Positions 46,171 to 55,471 of a stretch of DNA of 64,000 nt are shown here, one piece after another. The DNA is taken from NCBI GenBank assembly GCA_016716225.1, contig JADJWT010000001.1, positions 1,364,001-1,428,000 of the forward strand, read 5' to 3'. A program made the translations under genes and the position numbers. The stretch's first letter is position 1. Each line of letters begins with the position of its first letter. The notes beneath the pieces were generated by a model. That model saw nothing but the letters and a program-made list of their open reading frames with translations. It made no database searches and was not told where the DNA came from. The DNA comes from Ignavibacteriota bacterium. GTDB lineage: Bacteria > Bacteroidota > Ignavibacteria > Ignavibacteriales > Melioribacteraceae.

Positions 46171-47925
46171 TTATTCACAAGATATTGCTAAACTCTTTTC
46201 TGATACTCCATTTTCGTTAAATGCTTCTATTGCAAAAAAGTAATCAACACCTTTATTCAAAGCACGCAATTCTAATTTTGGTCCTTGATCATGAAAAATT
46301 TGGTAAGTCTGATAAAGTTTATCTTTTGCAATTCCCCATAAAATATTGTAACCAACAATTCCATCAACCTTATCCCAAGTAATAAAAGCATTTCGTTCAT
46401 CTTTACCGCGAATAACTTTTAAACTATTTGGAGTTTTCGGTTTTGCATCATAACTGTTTCCAAAAACACGAATTGCATTTATTGCCAAATTTAGGGTTGG
46501 AACATAAATATTTTCAAATTTTATATAACGAGCGTCAATAGGATTTTCTAATTCGAAATATCCGTTTGGTCTATCTTGTTTTTCGTTCGATAAATCAACA
46601 ACACATTCCCAAATAACATTATCTTTTGATGTATAAAATTTAAATTGCGTATAAACAATCGAATCGTTAAAGTAAATATTTGATTTATAATCAGTCAAAT
46701 TTATTTGAATAGCTTTAACATTACTGATTTTTTGCAAATCAATAATTGCCCACTCTCCGGATTTATTTGTATTTGCAACCCAATAACTTCTCGGATTTTC
46801 ATCCGTAATTTGGGTACAAGAAAAAGTATCACGAACAGACGAAGCGGTAACCGGTTTTTTATAACTCAACAACATCCATCCGGTAAAAAGTTCATCTTTA
46901 TTTATGATTTTTTTAGTGGGTAAGTAATGTGGGAAATCTCCAAATCGTGTATTAGAAAAAAACTGATCATCTTTATCAAAAAATGCCGGAAACATTGCAA
47001 TTCGCCTTTCAAAATTCCAATTTACTGCAATCCACGGAGTATCGGTATTCCAAAAATTTCCATTCAAATCTTGAAAAGTATTTCCATGACCAGCACCTTG
47101 CACATAACCGCCGGGTTTGTATGAAATTGGATTGTAAGGCGCATAAGTAAAAGGTCCAAGCGGATCGTTTCCTATATAAGTTCCATTTGCGTAAACATTA
47201 TATTCCGTTCCGGGAGCAGCATATTGCAAATAATATTTGCCATTATATTTTGTCATCCAAGCGCCTTCAATAAAAGGATCGATTTCATCACTATGGTTTA
47301 ATCCAAACCTTTCCCAGCCGTGTTCTTCGGGGTGAAGATAAATAAATTGATATGCAATTGTATCTTTGTAAGCTAATTGTCGGCTATAATCCAATTCGCA
47401 ACCGTAAATTGGGTATATATTTGATGAACCCCAATACATAAAATATCTATTCAAATCTTCATCATAAAAAAGTGCCGGATCCCAAGAACCTATTTCTTTT
47501 CTTCGCCATGGCATATAACGATTATAAAATTTTAATTTTCCGGTTTCCGGTTGGGTTGTGTACAAAATTGGTCGTCTTTCAAAAGTCGATTGATAAATTA
47601 ACATTGTGTCTTTTACAACAAGTACAGCCGGAGCGCAATTATCTTCCATGGGCCACATGCTTGGTGTAACAAATTCCCAAACGCTCATATCTTTAGATTT
47701 CCACCAGCCGTTAGAAATTGTTGCAAATAAATAATATGAATCTTTGAATGTAACAATTACTGGATCGGCAGCAGATCGATATGAAATTTTCTGATCAATT
47801 TGTTCAAAGTTGTAACGATAACCGATATCCATTGGGTTACAATAAGTTTTTTGAGATTTTTGTTGTCCAGAAATTATTGAGAAGAAAAGAAGAAAAACTA
47901 TAAGAATTCTTTTTGTAGTTTTCAT
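46171..47925 (-). CDS. Secreted GH43-like glycosidase with discoidin-like and Fn3-like domains
   Basis: 584 residues from ATG 47925 with signal peptide 'ILIVFLLFFSIISGQ'. Residues about 30-330 form a five-bladed propeller of the GH43 type ('RSAADPVIVTFKDSYYLFAT', seen in part; 'IGSWDPALFYDED'; 'DEIDPFIEGAWMTKYNGKYYL', seen in part; 'GHGNTFQDLNGNFWNTDTPW' near the end). Residues about 370-490 are F5/8 type C-like ('ITDENPRSYWVANTNKSGEW') and the last 90 Fn3-like ('NAFITWDKVDGIVGYNILWG'). Attacks an arabinose- or xylose-containing glycan by family knowledge; substrate not determinable. Confidence 0.83.
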   Translation of the reverse strand: MKTTKRILIVFLLFFSIISGQQKSQKTYCNPMDIGYRYNFEQIDQKISYRSAADPVIVTFKDSYYLFATISNGWWKSKDMSVWEFVTPSMWPMEDNCAPAVLVVKDTMLIYQSTFERRPILYTTQPETGKLKFYNRYMPWRRKEIGSWDPALFYDEDLNRYFMYWGSSNIYPIYGCELDYSRQLAYKDTIAYQFIYLHPEEHGWERFGLNHSDEIDPFIEGAWMTKYNGKYYLQYAAPGTEYNVYANGTYIGNDPLGPFTYAPYNPISYKPGGYVQGAGHGNTFQDLNGNFWNTDTPWIAVNWNFERRIAMFPAFFDKDDQFFSNTRFGDFPHYLPTKKIINKDELFTGWMLLSYKKPVTASSVRDTFSCTQITDENPRSYWVANTNKSGEWAIIDLQKISNVKAIQINLTDYKSNIYFNDSIVYTQFKFYTSKDNVIWECVVDLSNEKQDRPNGYFELENPIDARYIKFENIYVPTLNLAINAIRVFGNSYDAKPKTPNSLKVIRGKDERNAFITWDKVDGIVGYNILWGIAKDKLYQTYQIFHDQGPKLELRALNKGVDYFFAIEAFNENGVSEKSLAISCE

Positions 47926-47935
47926 ATAATTTTTT

Positions 47936-47980
47936 ATTAGTGCATTCGTGGCTAAATAAATTGCCACTAATTCACGAATT
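47936..47980. repeat. Palindromic repeat, ATTAGTG..GTGGC family
   Basis: ATTAGTGCATTCGTGGC on the left and GCCACTAATTCACGAAT on the right match as an inverted repeat with three mismatches around a TAAATAAATT core. Lies between alaS and the GH43-like gene, both on the minus strand. Related to 42730-42776. Confidence 0.7.
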
Positions 47981-47994
47981 GATAAATTGATTAT

Positions 47995-50565
47995 TTAAAT
48001 AAACTCTTCAACTTTACTCAATGCTTCATCAATTTTTGAAATATCTTTTCCACCGGCAGTTGCAAGATGTAGTCTTCCACCTCCTCCGCCTCCGACAATT
48101 TTTGCAATTTCTCCAACAATTTTTCCAGCGGATAATTTTTTTGTACTAATTAAATCATCCGTAACAACACAGACAATTCCAACCTTTCCTTCAATTTCGG
48201 AAATTAAAACTCCAACTCCATTTCTGATTTTTTCACGAAGTTCATCTCCCATGGATTTCAATTCATCCATATTGTTTACATCAACTTTTCCTTTAAAAAT
48301 ATTTATTCCATTTTTCTCAAATGGATTATTTACAATAGTATCAATGCCGCCAAGTTTTTCTTTAAGTTTAATTTCAGAAAGTTCTTTCTCAATTTTTTTC
48401 TTTTCTTCATTTAGTTGAGCAATTTTTTCATCAGCGTTTCTTAATTCTAAAATTTGATTATGAATATATTTTTCAACCCCCAAACCGGTTACGGCTTCTA
48501 TTCTTCTTACTCCGCTTGCAATTGATGATTCGCTGATAATTTTAAACAATCCAATTTGCGAACTATTTTTTACATGAGTCCCGCCGCAGAATTCCAATGA
48601 AAAATCTCCAAACTGCACAACATTTACTTTATCTCCGTATTTATCACCGAAGAACATTAAAGCGCCCATTTTTTTAGCTTCATCAAACGTAATATTTCTG
48701 TGATGCTGAAGTTCAATATTTTCATGTAATTTAAAATTTACCAAAGATTCAATTTCTTGTAATTCTTGATGGGTAACTTTTTGAAAATGTGCAAAATCAA
48801 AACGTAATCTATCCGGACCAACATACGATCCAGCTTGCTTTACATGAGTCCCGAGAATTTGTCGAAGTGCAGCATGAAGAAAATGTGTCGCACTGTGATT
48901 TCGCATAATTTCCCATCTGCGTTTGATATTTACTTGAACAATAAATGGAGCAAAGATTGAAATAGGTAAATCAGTATAATCAGGATCGTTTGGAAAATCA
49001 ACTTTATGTAAATAAGTATTATCAAACTTTTGAGTATCAACAATATTCAAAATTTGATCTCTGTAATAAATTGTACCAGTGTCACCAATTTGACCACCAG
49101 ATTCAGCATAAAATGGTGTTTTATTAAAAATAAGCAAATCATCAATTCTATTTATTTCCGTAATTTCAATTCCTTCTTCAAAATTATCATATCCAACAAA
49201 TTCAGTTAAAACTTTATGTTCATCTGGAATATAATCTTTATAAATAAATCTTGCACCATCAACTTTATTCGCTTTTCTTGCGCGGACTTTTTGTTCATTC
49301 ATCAAAATATTAAATTTATCTTCATCAATTCGTAAACCTTTTTCTTGAGCCATAACATTGGTTAAATCAACAGGAAATCCGAAAGTATCATAAAGTTTAA
49401 AAACATCTTCGCCGGGTATTACTTTTGCATTTTTTAAAATTACATTTTGGGAAATTTCTTCGAACAAAGAAATTCCTCTATCTAAAGTTGCATTAAAACT
49501 TTCTTCTTCCGCTTTTATAATTTTTTCAATATTTGCTTGATTTGATTTTATTTCCGGGAAAACATCGCTCATTGTTTTTACCAAAACATCAACCAACTTA
49601 TACATGAATGGTTCATTTAAATTTAATTTTCTTCCGTAACGAGCAGCTCTACGTAAAATTCTGCGTAGTACGTAACTTCTTCCATCATTACCGGGAACTG
49701 CGCCATCTCCAATTGCAAAAGTAAGTGTACGAATATGATCAGCAATTACACGCATTGGAATTTGATGTTCTTGAGTATCATAAGGAATTTTAGAAATTTT
49801 TGAAATTTCTTGAATTAACGGCTGAAAAACATCGGTATCATAATTTGAATTTTTACTTTGCAAAACTGCACAAACTCGCTCAAAGCCCATTCCGGTATCA
49901 ACATGTTTTGCGGGAAGATCATGCAAGATTCCATTTTCATCACGATTATTTTGTATAAAAACTAAATTCCAAATCTCCAAACATTCCGGTACTCCGGTAT
50001 TTACATATTTTGGGTTTTCATAATCATCTGTTAGATTTATATGAATTTCCGAACACGGACCGCACGGACCAGTTTCTCCCATTTCCCAAAAATTATCTTT
50101 TGCGCCAAACTTTAAAACATGATTTGGGTTAATATCAGTCTTGGTTTTCCACAAATTCAAAGCTTCATCATCAGTTTCAAAAACAGTTGCCCATAATCTC
50201 TCTTTCGGTAATTTCCAAACTTCGGTTAATAATTCCCAAGCCCAAGTAATTGCTTCTTCTTTATAATAATCGCCAAAACTCCAATTTCCCAACATTTCAA
50301 AAAATGTGTGATGATAAGTATCGTGTCCGACTTCTTCCAAATCATTATGCTTTCCGCTAACTCGAATACATTTTTGTGTATCGGCAGCGCGTTTATAATC
50401 GCGATTTCCTTTTCCCAAAAAAACATCTTTAAACTGATTCATTCCCGCGTTTGTAAAAAGTAAAGTTGGATCATCATAAGGAACAACCGGCGCACTTGGG
50501 ACAATTGTATGTTGTTTGGATTTGAAAAATTCTAAAAATTGATTTCTAATTTGTTGCGATGTCAT
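47995..50565 (-). CDS. alaS: Alanyl-tRNA synthetase
   Basis: 856 residues, full length. Charges tRNA-Ala. Class II catalytic core at the N-terminus ('SAPVVPYDDPTLLFTNAGMN', 'DLEEVGHDTYHHTFFEMLGN', 'TGPCGPCSEI', 'DTGMGFERVCAVL'), the editing domain with its zinc ligands 'HSATHFLHAAL' and 'CGGTHV', and the C-terminal glycine-rich 'GGGGGGRLHLATAGG' domain. Single gene. Confidence 0.98.
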   Translation of the reverse strand: MTSQQIRNQFLEFFKSKQHTIVPSAPVVPYDDPTLLFTNAGMNQFKDVFLGKGNRDYKRAADTQKCIRVSGKHNDLEEVGHDTYHHTFFEMLGNWSFGDYYKEEAITWAWELLTEVWKLPKERLWATVFETDDEALNLWKTKTDINPNHVLKFGAKDNFWEMGETGPCGPCSEIHINLTDDYENPKYVNTGVPECLEIWNLVFIQNNRDENGILHDLPAKHVDTGMGFERVCAVLQSKNSNYDTDVFQPLIQEISKISKIPYDTQEHQIPMRVIADHIRTLTFAIGDGAVPGNDGRSYVLRRILRRAARYGRKLNLNEPFMYKLVDVLVKTMSDVFPEIKSNQANIEKIIKAEEESFNATLDRGISLFEEISQNVILKNAKVIPGEDVFKLYDTFGFPVDLTNVMAQEKGLRIDEDKFNILMNEQKVRARKANKVDGARFIYKDYIPDEHKVLTEFVGYDNFEEGIEITEINRIDDLLIFNKTPFYAESGGQIGDTGTIYYRDQILNIVDTQKFDNTYLHKVDFPNDPDYTDLPISIFAPFIVQVNIKRRWEIMRNHSATHFLHAALRQILGTHVKQAGSYVGPDRLRFDFAHFQKVTHQELQEIESLVNFKLHENIELQHHRNITFDEAKKMGALMFFGDKYGDKVNVVQFGDFSLEFCGGTHVKNSSQIGLFKIISESSIASGVRRIEAVTGLGVEKYIHNQILELRNADEKIAQLNEEKKKIEKELSEIKLKEKLGGIDTIVNNPFEKNGINIFKGKVDVNNMDELKSMGDELREKIRNGVGVLISEIEGKVGIVCVVTDDLISTKKLSAGKIVGEIAKIVGGGGGGRLHLATAGGKDISKIDEALSKVEEFI

Positions 50566-50613
50566 AAATTTTCTAATTATTGTTATAAATTGAGCGCTAA
50601 ATATAATAAATAA

Positions 50614-50700
50614 TGTTGAAACGTTGAGATGTGGAAACTAAAAACGTGAGTTGTAAAACGTAAAAAGTCAAAAGTGAAAGGTGAAAAGTCAATAAAAAAG
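50614..50700. repeat. Degenerate GTGAAA-like tandem repeat tract
   Basis: A strongly purine-biased stretch made of imperfect 8- to 10-base units such as AAACGTTGAG, AAACGTGAG, AAAACGTAAA, AAAGTGAAAG and GTGAAAAGTC. No frame or hairpin explains it. It occupies the gap between the divergent alaS and osmC genes. Confidence 0.55.
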
Positions 50701-50801
50701 AAAAATGTATCAAAACAAAATTTTGAGATTTAATTAAACTTTCGGAAACTTGTTTATTATTTTTTCATCATACAGACAGAAAATTTTAATTGGGAGAAAA
50801 A

Positions 50802-51230
50802 ATGGCTCTACATAAAGCAGTGGTTAAACAATTACAAGGAATTACGTTAGTTGGAAAAACCGATTCAAATCATTGGATTACGATGGATGGACCGGAAAAT
50901 TTTGGCGGAAGTAACGGAGCAATTAGACCAAAAGAACTTTTATTACTTGGTTTAGCCGGCTGTACCGCCTCTGATGTGATAACAATTTTGGAGAAAAAAA
51001 GAGTAAAATTAGATGATTTTGAAATTCAAATTTCTGCTGAATCTGCAGAAACACATCCAAAAGTTTTTACAAAAATTCACCTTGAATTTATATTAGTAGG
51101 AAAAAATATAAAAGAAGCTGATGTTGAGCGGGCAATAGAACTTTCTCAAAAAACTTATTGTAGTGTAACGGCAATGTTGGAAAAATCAGTTGAAATTACA
51201 CACTCATTTACAATTAAAGAAGAAAAATAA
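50802..51230 (+). CDS. OsmC family peroxiredoxin-like protein
   Basis: 142 residues from ATG 50802; GGGAG at 50792-50796 supports this start over a TTG 12 bases earlier. Reactive cysteines Cys54 ('GLAGCTASD') and Cys120 ('KTYCSVTAML') are in the places used for organic peroxide reduction; 'MDGPENFGGSNGAIRPKELL' is typical of the YhfA-like branch. Intrinsic terminator follows. Confidence 0.92.
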   Translation: MALHKAVVKQLQGITLVGKTDSNHWITMDGPENFGGSNGAIRPKELLLLGLAGCTASDVITILEKKRVKLDDFEIQISAESAETHPKVFTKIHLEFILVGKNIKEADVERAIELSQKTYCSVTAMLEKSVEITHSFTIKEEK

Positions 51231-51242
51231 ATTTGATGAAAT

Positions 51243-51270
51243 TCTCTTCTTAATTGAAGAGAGTTTTTTT
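51243..51270 (+). terminator. Intrinsic terminator of the osmC gene
   Basis: TCTCTTC (51243-51249) and GAAGAGA (51256-51262) form a 7-base stem with a six-base loop, followed by seven T from 51264. The T run touches the stop of the converging DUF2203 gene. Confidence 0.85.
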
Positions 51271-51646
51271 AATCAAATTTTGGAATTAACTTTCTTCCTT
51301 TAAAACCTTCATTGATTCCGTGATAATAAATAATTTTTTCTTCGTCGCTTTTCCAGCATAAATATACTTCTTCGTTATTTATAACAGCCGGAAAATCAAC
51401 CAATCCCACATTGAAATTCCAATCTTTATAAAAGCATCCAATTTCTTCTAACTCATTCATAAATCCATGAATTTCTATAATTAAATTTTGTGCTTCCGTA
51501 TTATTTCCAATTTCTCCGTCAACAGAATCAGAAATAGTTTTAAGTTCAAAACTATAATCCAAAATATCTTTAACAATTTTTTTTACAAGTGGTAAAGTTT
51601 TATTTGCTTCTTCAGGTGTAAAATATTTTACTTCTTGATCAAACAT
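51269..51646 (-). CDS. DUF2203 family protein
   Basis: 125 residues. Matches the DUF2203 pattern: 'YFTPEEANKTLPLVKKIV' at the start and 'LVDFPAVINNEEVYLCWKSDE' (in part) with 'GINEGFKGRKLI' at the end. Small helical protein of unknown function. Convergent with the osmC gene. Confidence 0.9.
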   Translation of the reverse strand: MFDQEVKYFTPEEANKTLPLVKKIVKDILDYSFELKTISDSVDGEIGNNTEAQNLIIEIHGFMNELEEIGCFYKDWNFNVGLVDFPAVINNEEVYLCWKSDEEKIIYYHGINEGFKGRKLIPKFD

Positions 51647-51759
51647 AGCTTCATTTATTTTTACAAAAAATAATTATAATTCTTTAACATTAGCAAGGTA
51701 ATAAAATTAAGAGGAAAATGGTATTTTTGTAACAATATAAAATTTTAAATGAGGATGTA

Positions 51760-53118
51760 ATGCAGAAATTTTTGTTGATTGTATTGTTAATAATATTTGC
51801 TATTTCTTGTTCCGAAGATAAAAAACAAAAATTTTCCTTTTCACCGGAATCACCCAAAATTGGCGAAGAAATTGAAATTCAATTTATACCCGAGCAAGAT
51901 AGTTTTAAAAATGTTACAGAAATTAATATGATTGTTTATTCTTTTGGGGATGATTTATTAAACACAAGTAAAATTCCGATGGAAAAAAATGGTGAAGTAT
52001 GGAATGGAAAATTTAGATCGGAAAATGAAACTTATGGATTGGTTTTAAAATTTATCAGCGGTGAAAATACTGATGATAATAATCAACTTGGATTTGTAAT
52101 TCCACTTTTCGATGACGACGAAAACGAACTTGCGGGATATAAAGCCGGATTAGGAAATTTTTATATTAGATGGTCGGCTACAATTGGACTTAAAAGAGAT
52201 GTAGAACTTGCAAACAAATTATTTAAAGAAGATTTTGTAAAACATCCTAAAATTAAAAATCAATTTCTTAATAGTTACGTAATTTCATTTCCCAAGAATA
52301 GAGTTGATAGCGCAACAACTGCAGAAATCGAAATTTTAGAAGAGAAAAATGATTTCACTCAAAAAGAATTTGAATTTTTAGCTAATGCAACAAGAAATAT
52401 TGGTGATCATGTAAAATCAATAAAATATGTTGAATTGATTGAAAATAAATTTCCACGATCAAATTTAATTAAATCAAGATTTTTGGGCAGATTTAGAAAC
52501 ATGCTAACTGTTGAAAAAAAGTTAGAAGTTTTTAATGAATATATAAAACTGGATAAAGAAAGCGAAGTTTCAGCATACATGCTTTCAAGCATAATTAATC
52601 AGCAAGTAAAAGAAAATGATTTTAAATCGGCTGAAAAATTGTTGAATGAATATTTGTATTTGGCAAATTCAAATTTGTATAATGGAATTGCTTGGCGAAT
52701 ATTTGAAATAAAAAAAAATCTACCAAGTGCAATGCAGTATTGTGAAAAAGGAATTGAAATTGCTAGAAATGAAGTTAAAAATCCAACCGGAATTAAACCG
52801 GTTTATATTGACTCTGAAAAATGGAAAAACTCTAAGAAAATTGCGCTTGGCTTAATTCTCGATACGTATGGAAATATTCAAAACGAATTAGGTAAAACCG
52901 AAGCTGCATTAAGATCATTTGAAGAAGCTACAACATTAACAAACGGCGATTATCCCGAAATGAATGAAAGTTATATCACATTACTTTTCAAATTAAAGCA
53001 GTATGAAAAAGCGAAAAGTAAATCGGAAGAATTTATTTCAAAAGGAAAAGCAACAGATAAAATAAATGAAATTTTGAGCGAAGCATTTATAAAATTAGGC
53101 GCGAATAAAAATCTTTAG
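51760..53118 (+). pseudogene. TPR-type lipoprotein, remaining N-terminal part of a TlpA-like thioredoxin gene
   Basis: 452 codons. Lipoprotein signal 'IIFAISCSED', then a beta-rich domain ('FSFSPESPKIGEEIEIQF'), and several tetratricopeptide-like helix pairs ('SAEKLLNEYLYLANSN', 'TAALRSFEEATTL'-like). The frame closes at 53116 inside a T run; one extra T would continue it into 'LLDEYLNKMDENSY' and on to the degraded thioredoxin domain at 53119-53497. The part shown is intact and could still be expressed as a truncated envelope protein, with GAGGATG as ribosome site. I class it as a pseudogene because the downstream catalytic domain is clearly destroyed. Confidence 0.72.
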
Positions 53119-53497
53119 ATGAATATCTAAATAAAATGGATGAAAATTCTTACAAGAAAATGGTAGAAAAAATTTTAAAAGATATTCTTAAATAAAACAG
53201 CACCAAATTTTACATTAATTTGAAAACGAGAAAAATGTAAAATTTTTATTCGCAAATTCTTGGGAAAGAGTTGAAGATAAATTGAAAAATGCAAAGAATT
53301 TATGCAAAAAATAAATATCCATTTCACGTTTTGCTTAATGACCAAAATGAAGTAATTGAAAGTTATGGAGTTGAAGGAATTCCAACAAAATTTATTATTG
53401 ATAAAAATGGAAACGTTAAATTGAAAAGTGTTGGATTGGAAGGAACTGAAAAGAAATTTTAACAGAACTTGATCAAATAATAAAGATGATTGAATAA
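53119..53497 (+). pseudogene. Decayed thioredoxin (TlpA-like) domain lacking its CxxC segment
   Basis: Read across frames, this stretch gives 'DEYLNKMDENSYKKMVEKI', 'TAPNFTLI', 'ENEKNVKF', 'LFANSWERVEDKLKNAKN', 'YPFHVLLNDQNEVIESYG', 'VEGIPTKFIIDKNGN' (cis-Pro loop) and 'ILTELDQIIKMIE' ending TAA at 53497. At least four frameshifts separate these blocks, and the part between 'NVKF' and 'LFANSWERVED', where the TlpA family has its WCxxC active site (roughly 40-45 residues), is missing. It is the former C-terminal half of the gene upstream. Confidence 0.85.
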
Positions 53498-53577
53498 TTT
53501 TTACGATAACAATATCCTTTATCATCGTAATTTATTAATTTACAAATAGAAAATAATTTTTTCGGAGATTTGAAAAT

Positions 53578-54813
53578 ATGGCAGTAATTAAACCTTTTAA
53601 AGCATTTCGTCCGGCAGAAAATCTTGCACATCTTGTTGCCAGTGTTCCTTATGATGTTGTAAACAGAGAAGAATCTGCAAATCTAGCTGCCGGAAACTCA
53701 TATAATTTTTTACGTGTTACACGATCAGAAATTGAACTTCCGGAAAATACAAATCCTTACGATAAATCTGTCTATGATAAAGCGAGAGAAAATTTCCAAA
53801 AATTTATAAATGAAAAAACACTAATTCAAGATGAAGAAGAAAGATTTTATATTTATGATTTAACAATGGGCGAGCAAAAACAAGTTGGAATTGCCGCAAC
53901 TTTTTCTGTTAATGATTATGAAAATGATATTATTAAGAAACATGAAAAAACCAGAAAAGTGAAAGAAGATGATAGAACAAATCATATAATAACAACAGAA
54001 GCACAAACAGGTGCAGTTTTTTTAACATACAAAGGAATTGATAAAGTAAATCAAATTGTTGAAAAAACAATGAAAGAAATTACACCGACGTATAATTTTA
54101 CTTCGAACGATGGAATAATTCATAAAATTTGGATTTTACCAAAAGAATATAATTCAACAATAATTAATGAAATTGCAAAAACGAAATATTTATATATTGC
54201 CGATGGACATCACAGAGCCGCAAGCGCAGCAAGGGCAAGAACAGTTAAAAAGAATATTAATCCAAATCATAACGGAAAGGAAGAATATAATTTTTTTATG
54301 GCAGTATTATTTCCTGCAGAACAATTAAAAATTCTTCCTTACAACAGAGTTATTTTCGAATTGAAGGGAATGTCGGAAAATCAATTTATTGAAAAAATTA
54401 AAACTAATTTTTCTATCGAAAGTTCGGATTTAGCTGCACCCAAAAATGTAAAAAATATTTGTATGTATATTTCAAATAAATGGTATTTGTTAAAGCCAAA
54501 TGATAATGTAAAAAAAGCTGAAAATGTTGGCGGAAATTTGGATGTAAGCATTTTAGAAAATTATTTACTTAAACCGATTTTGGGAATTGAAGATATTAGA
54601 ACCGATACAACTATTGATTTTATTGGTGGAATTAGAGGTACTGCGGAATTAGAAAAATTAGTAAACAGCGGAAAAGCAAAAGCAGCATTTTCAATGTATC
54701 CGGTTTCAATTGAAGATTTGATAAATATTTCCGATGCCGGAGAGATTATGCCACCAAAATCAACTTGGTTTGAACCAAAGTTGAGAGATGGATTGGTTGT
54801 TCATACAATTTAA
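53578..54813 (+). CDS. DUF1015 family protein
   Basis: 411 residues. DUF1015 pattern: 'VIKPFKAFRPAENLAHLVAS' (in part 'PFKAFRP'), 'PYDVVNREE', 'IIKKHEKTRKVKEDDRTNHI', 'YIADGHHRAASAARAR' and 'MPPKSTWFEPKLRDGLVVH'. Cytoplasmic, function unproved; these genes are often next to serine-pathway genes, and serC is the next ordinary gene here, with a repeat-flanked insertion between. Confidence 0.92.
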   Translation: MAVIKPFKAFRPAENLAHLVASVPYDVVNREESANLAAGNSYNFLRVTRSEIELPENTNPYDKSVYDKARENFQKFINEKTLIQDEEERFYIYDLTMGEQKQVGIAATFSVNDYENDIIKKHEKTRKVKEDDRTNHIITTEAQTGAVFLTYKGIDKVNQIVEKTMKEITPTYNFTSNDGIIHKIWILPKEYNSTIINEIAKTKYLYIADGHHRAASAARARTVKKNINPNHNGKEEYNFFMAVLFPAEQLKILPYNRVIFELKGMSENQFIEKIKTNFSIESSDLAAPKNVKNICMYISNKWYLLKPNDNVKKAENVGGNLDVSILENYLLKPILGIEDIRTDTTIDFIGGIRGTAELEKLVNSGKAKAAFSMYPVSIEDLINISDAGEIMPPKSTWFEPKLRDGLVVHTI

Positions 54814-54818
54814 ATAAT

Positions 54819-54897
54819 CTTAATCATAATCTTACTCTTAATCTTCTTTTTAAAAAATAAGGGAAAAAGGATGAGTAAGATTAAGAATAAGATTAAG
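54819..54897. repeat. TAATCTTACTCTTA-family hairpin, copy D (left of four-helix-bundle gene)
   Basis: AATCTTACTC (54828-54837) pairs with GAGTAAGATT (54873-54882), ten bases perfect, and CTTAATC (54819-54825) pairs with GATTAAG (54891-54897) outside it. Lies between the DUF1015 stop and the four-helix-bundle start. Best copy of the family in the window. Confidence 0.75.
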
Positions 54898-54924
54898 AAA
54901 AAAAGTTAAAGTAAGACAAATAAA

Positions 54925-55329
54925 ATGAAAGAAAAGATTTACTATTTCGATCATGAAAAATTAATTGTTTATCAGAAATCTTTAGAATTTCTTAAGTGGT
55001 TAAATGTAGTTTTAACCAAAGTTGAGAAAAGATATTCAGTATATGAACAATTAGAAAGAGCTTCAACATCAATAATTTTGAATATTTCAGAAGGCAATGG
55101 TAAGTTTACAAGTAAAGATAGATGTAGATATTTTGATATTTCGCGCGGTTCGGCATTAGAATGTTCTGCTGGATTAGATATTTTAGTTACAAAAGATATT
55201 TTAACCTCTGAAGAAATTAAATTTGGAAAAGATTTACTGAAAGAAATTGTTTCAATGTTAATAGGATTAATTAAAAGTAATTCTACAAGAATTCACGAAC
55301 CAGAAGTGGAATATAATTCTGATAGATAA
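54925..55329 (+). CDS. Four-helix-bundle protein (23S rRNA intervening-sequence protein type)
   Basis: 134 residues. Matches the S23/TIGR02436 pattern: 'YFDHEKLIVYQKSLEF' at the start, 'QLERASTSIILNISEGNGK', then 'RYFDISRGSALECSAGLDIL'. Family members are found inside 23S rRNA intervening sequences in Leptospira and Coxiella, and structurally resemble Avd of diversity-generating retroelements, but no rRNA or reverse transcriptase is here. The gene is closely bracketed by two related hairpin repeats (54819-54897 and 55337-55414), so it looks like an inserted cassette between DUF1015 and serC. Function unknown; nucleic-acid binding is likely by family. Confidence 0.92.
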   Translation: MKEKIYYFDHEKLIVYQKSLEFLKWLNVVLTKVEKRYSVYEQLERASTSIILNISEGNGKFTSKDRCRYFDISRGSALECSAGLDILVTKDILTSEEIKFGKDLLKEIVSMLIGLIKSNSTRIHEPEVEYNSDR

Positions 55330-55336
55330 TCTTTTA

Positions 55337-55414
55337 TTTCTTAATCCTAATCTTACTCTTGCTCTTAATCTTTTTTAAAAGAATTAAGAAAAAAGAATGA
55401 GTTAGATTAAGAAA
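55337..55414. repeat. TAATCTTACTCTTA-family hairpin, copy E (right of four-helix-bundle gene)
   Basis: TTTCTTAATC (55337-55346) pairs perfectly with GATTAAGAAA (55405-55414); inside, TAATCTTACTCTTGCTCTTA on the left repeats the word seen in copy D. Lies between the four-helix-bundle stop and serC. Confidence 0.75.
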
Positions 55415-55471
55415 GAAAAATTATTAAGACTGAGAGATTTACAATTCAAAAATTTAATAAGGAAAATTAAA

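Noticed and set aside
53175..53525. 116-codon minus-strand frame
   Set aside because: It is antisense to the decayed thioredoxin domain, whose plus-strand blocks are clearly homologous to TlpA proteins.
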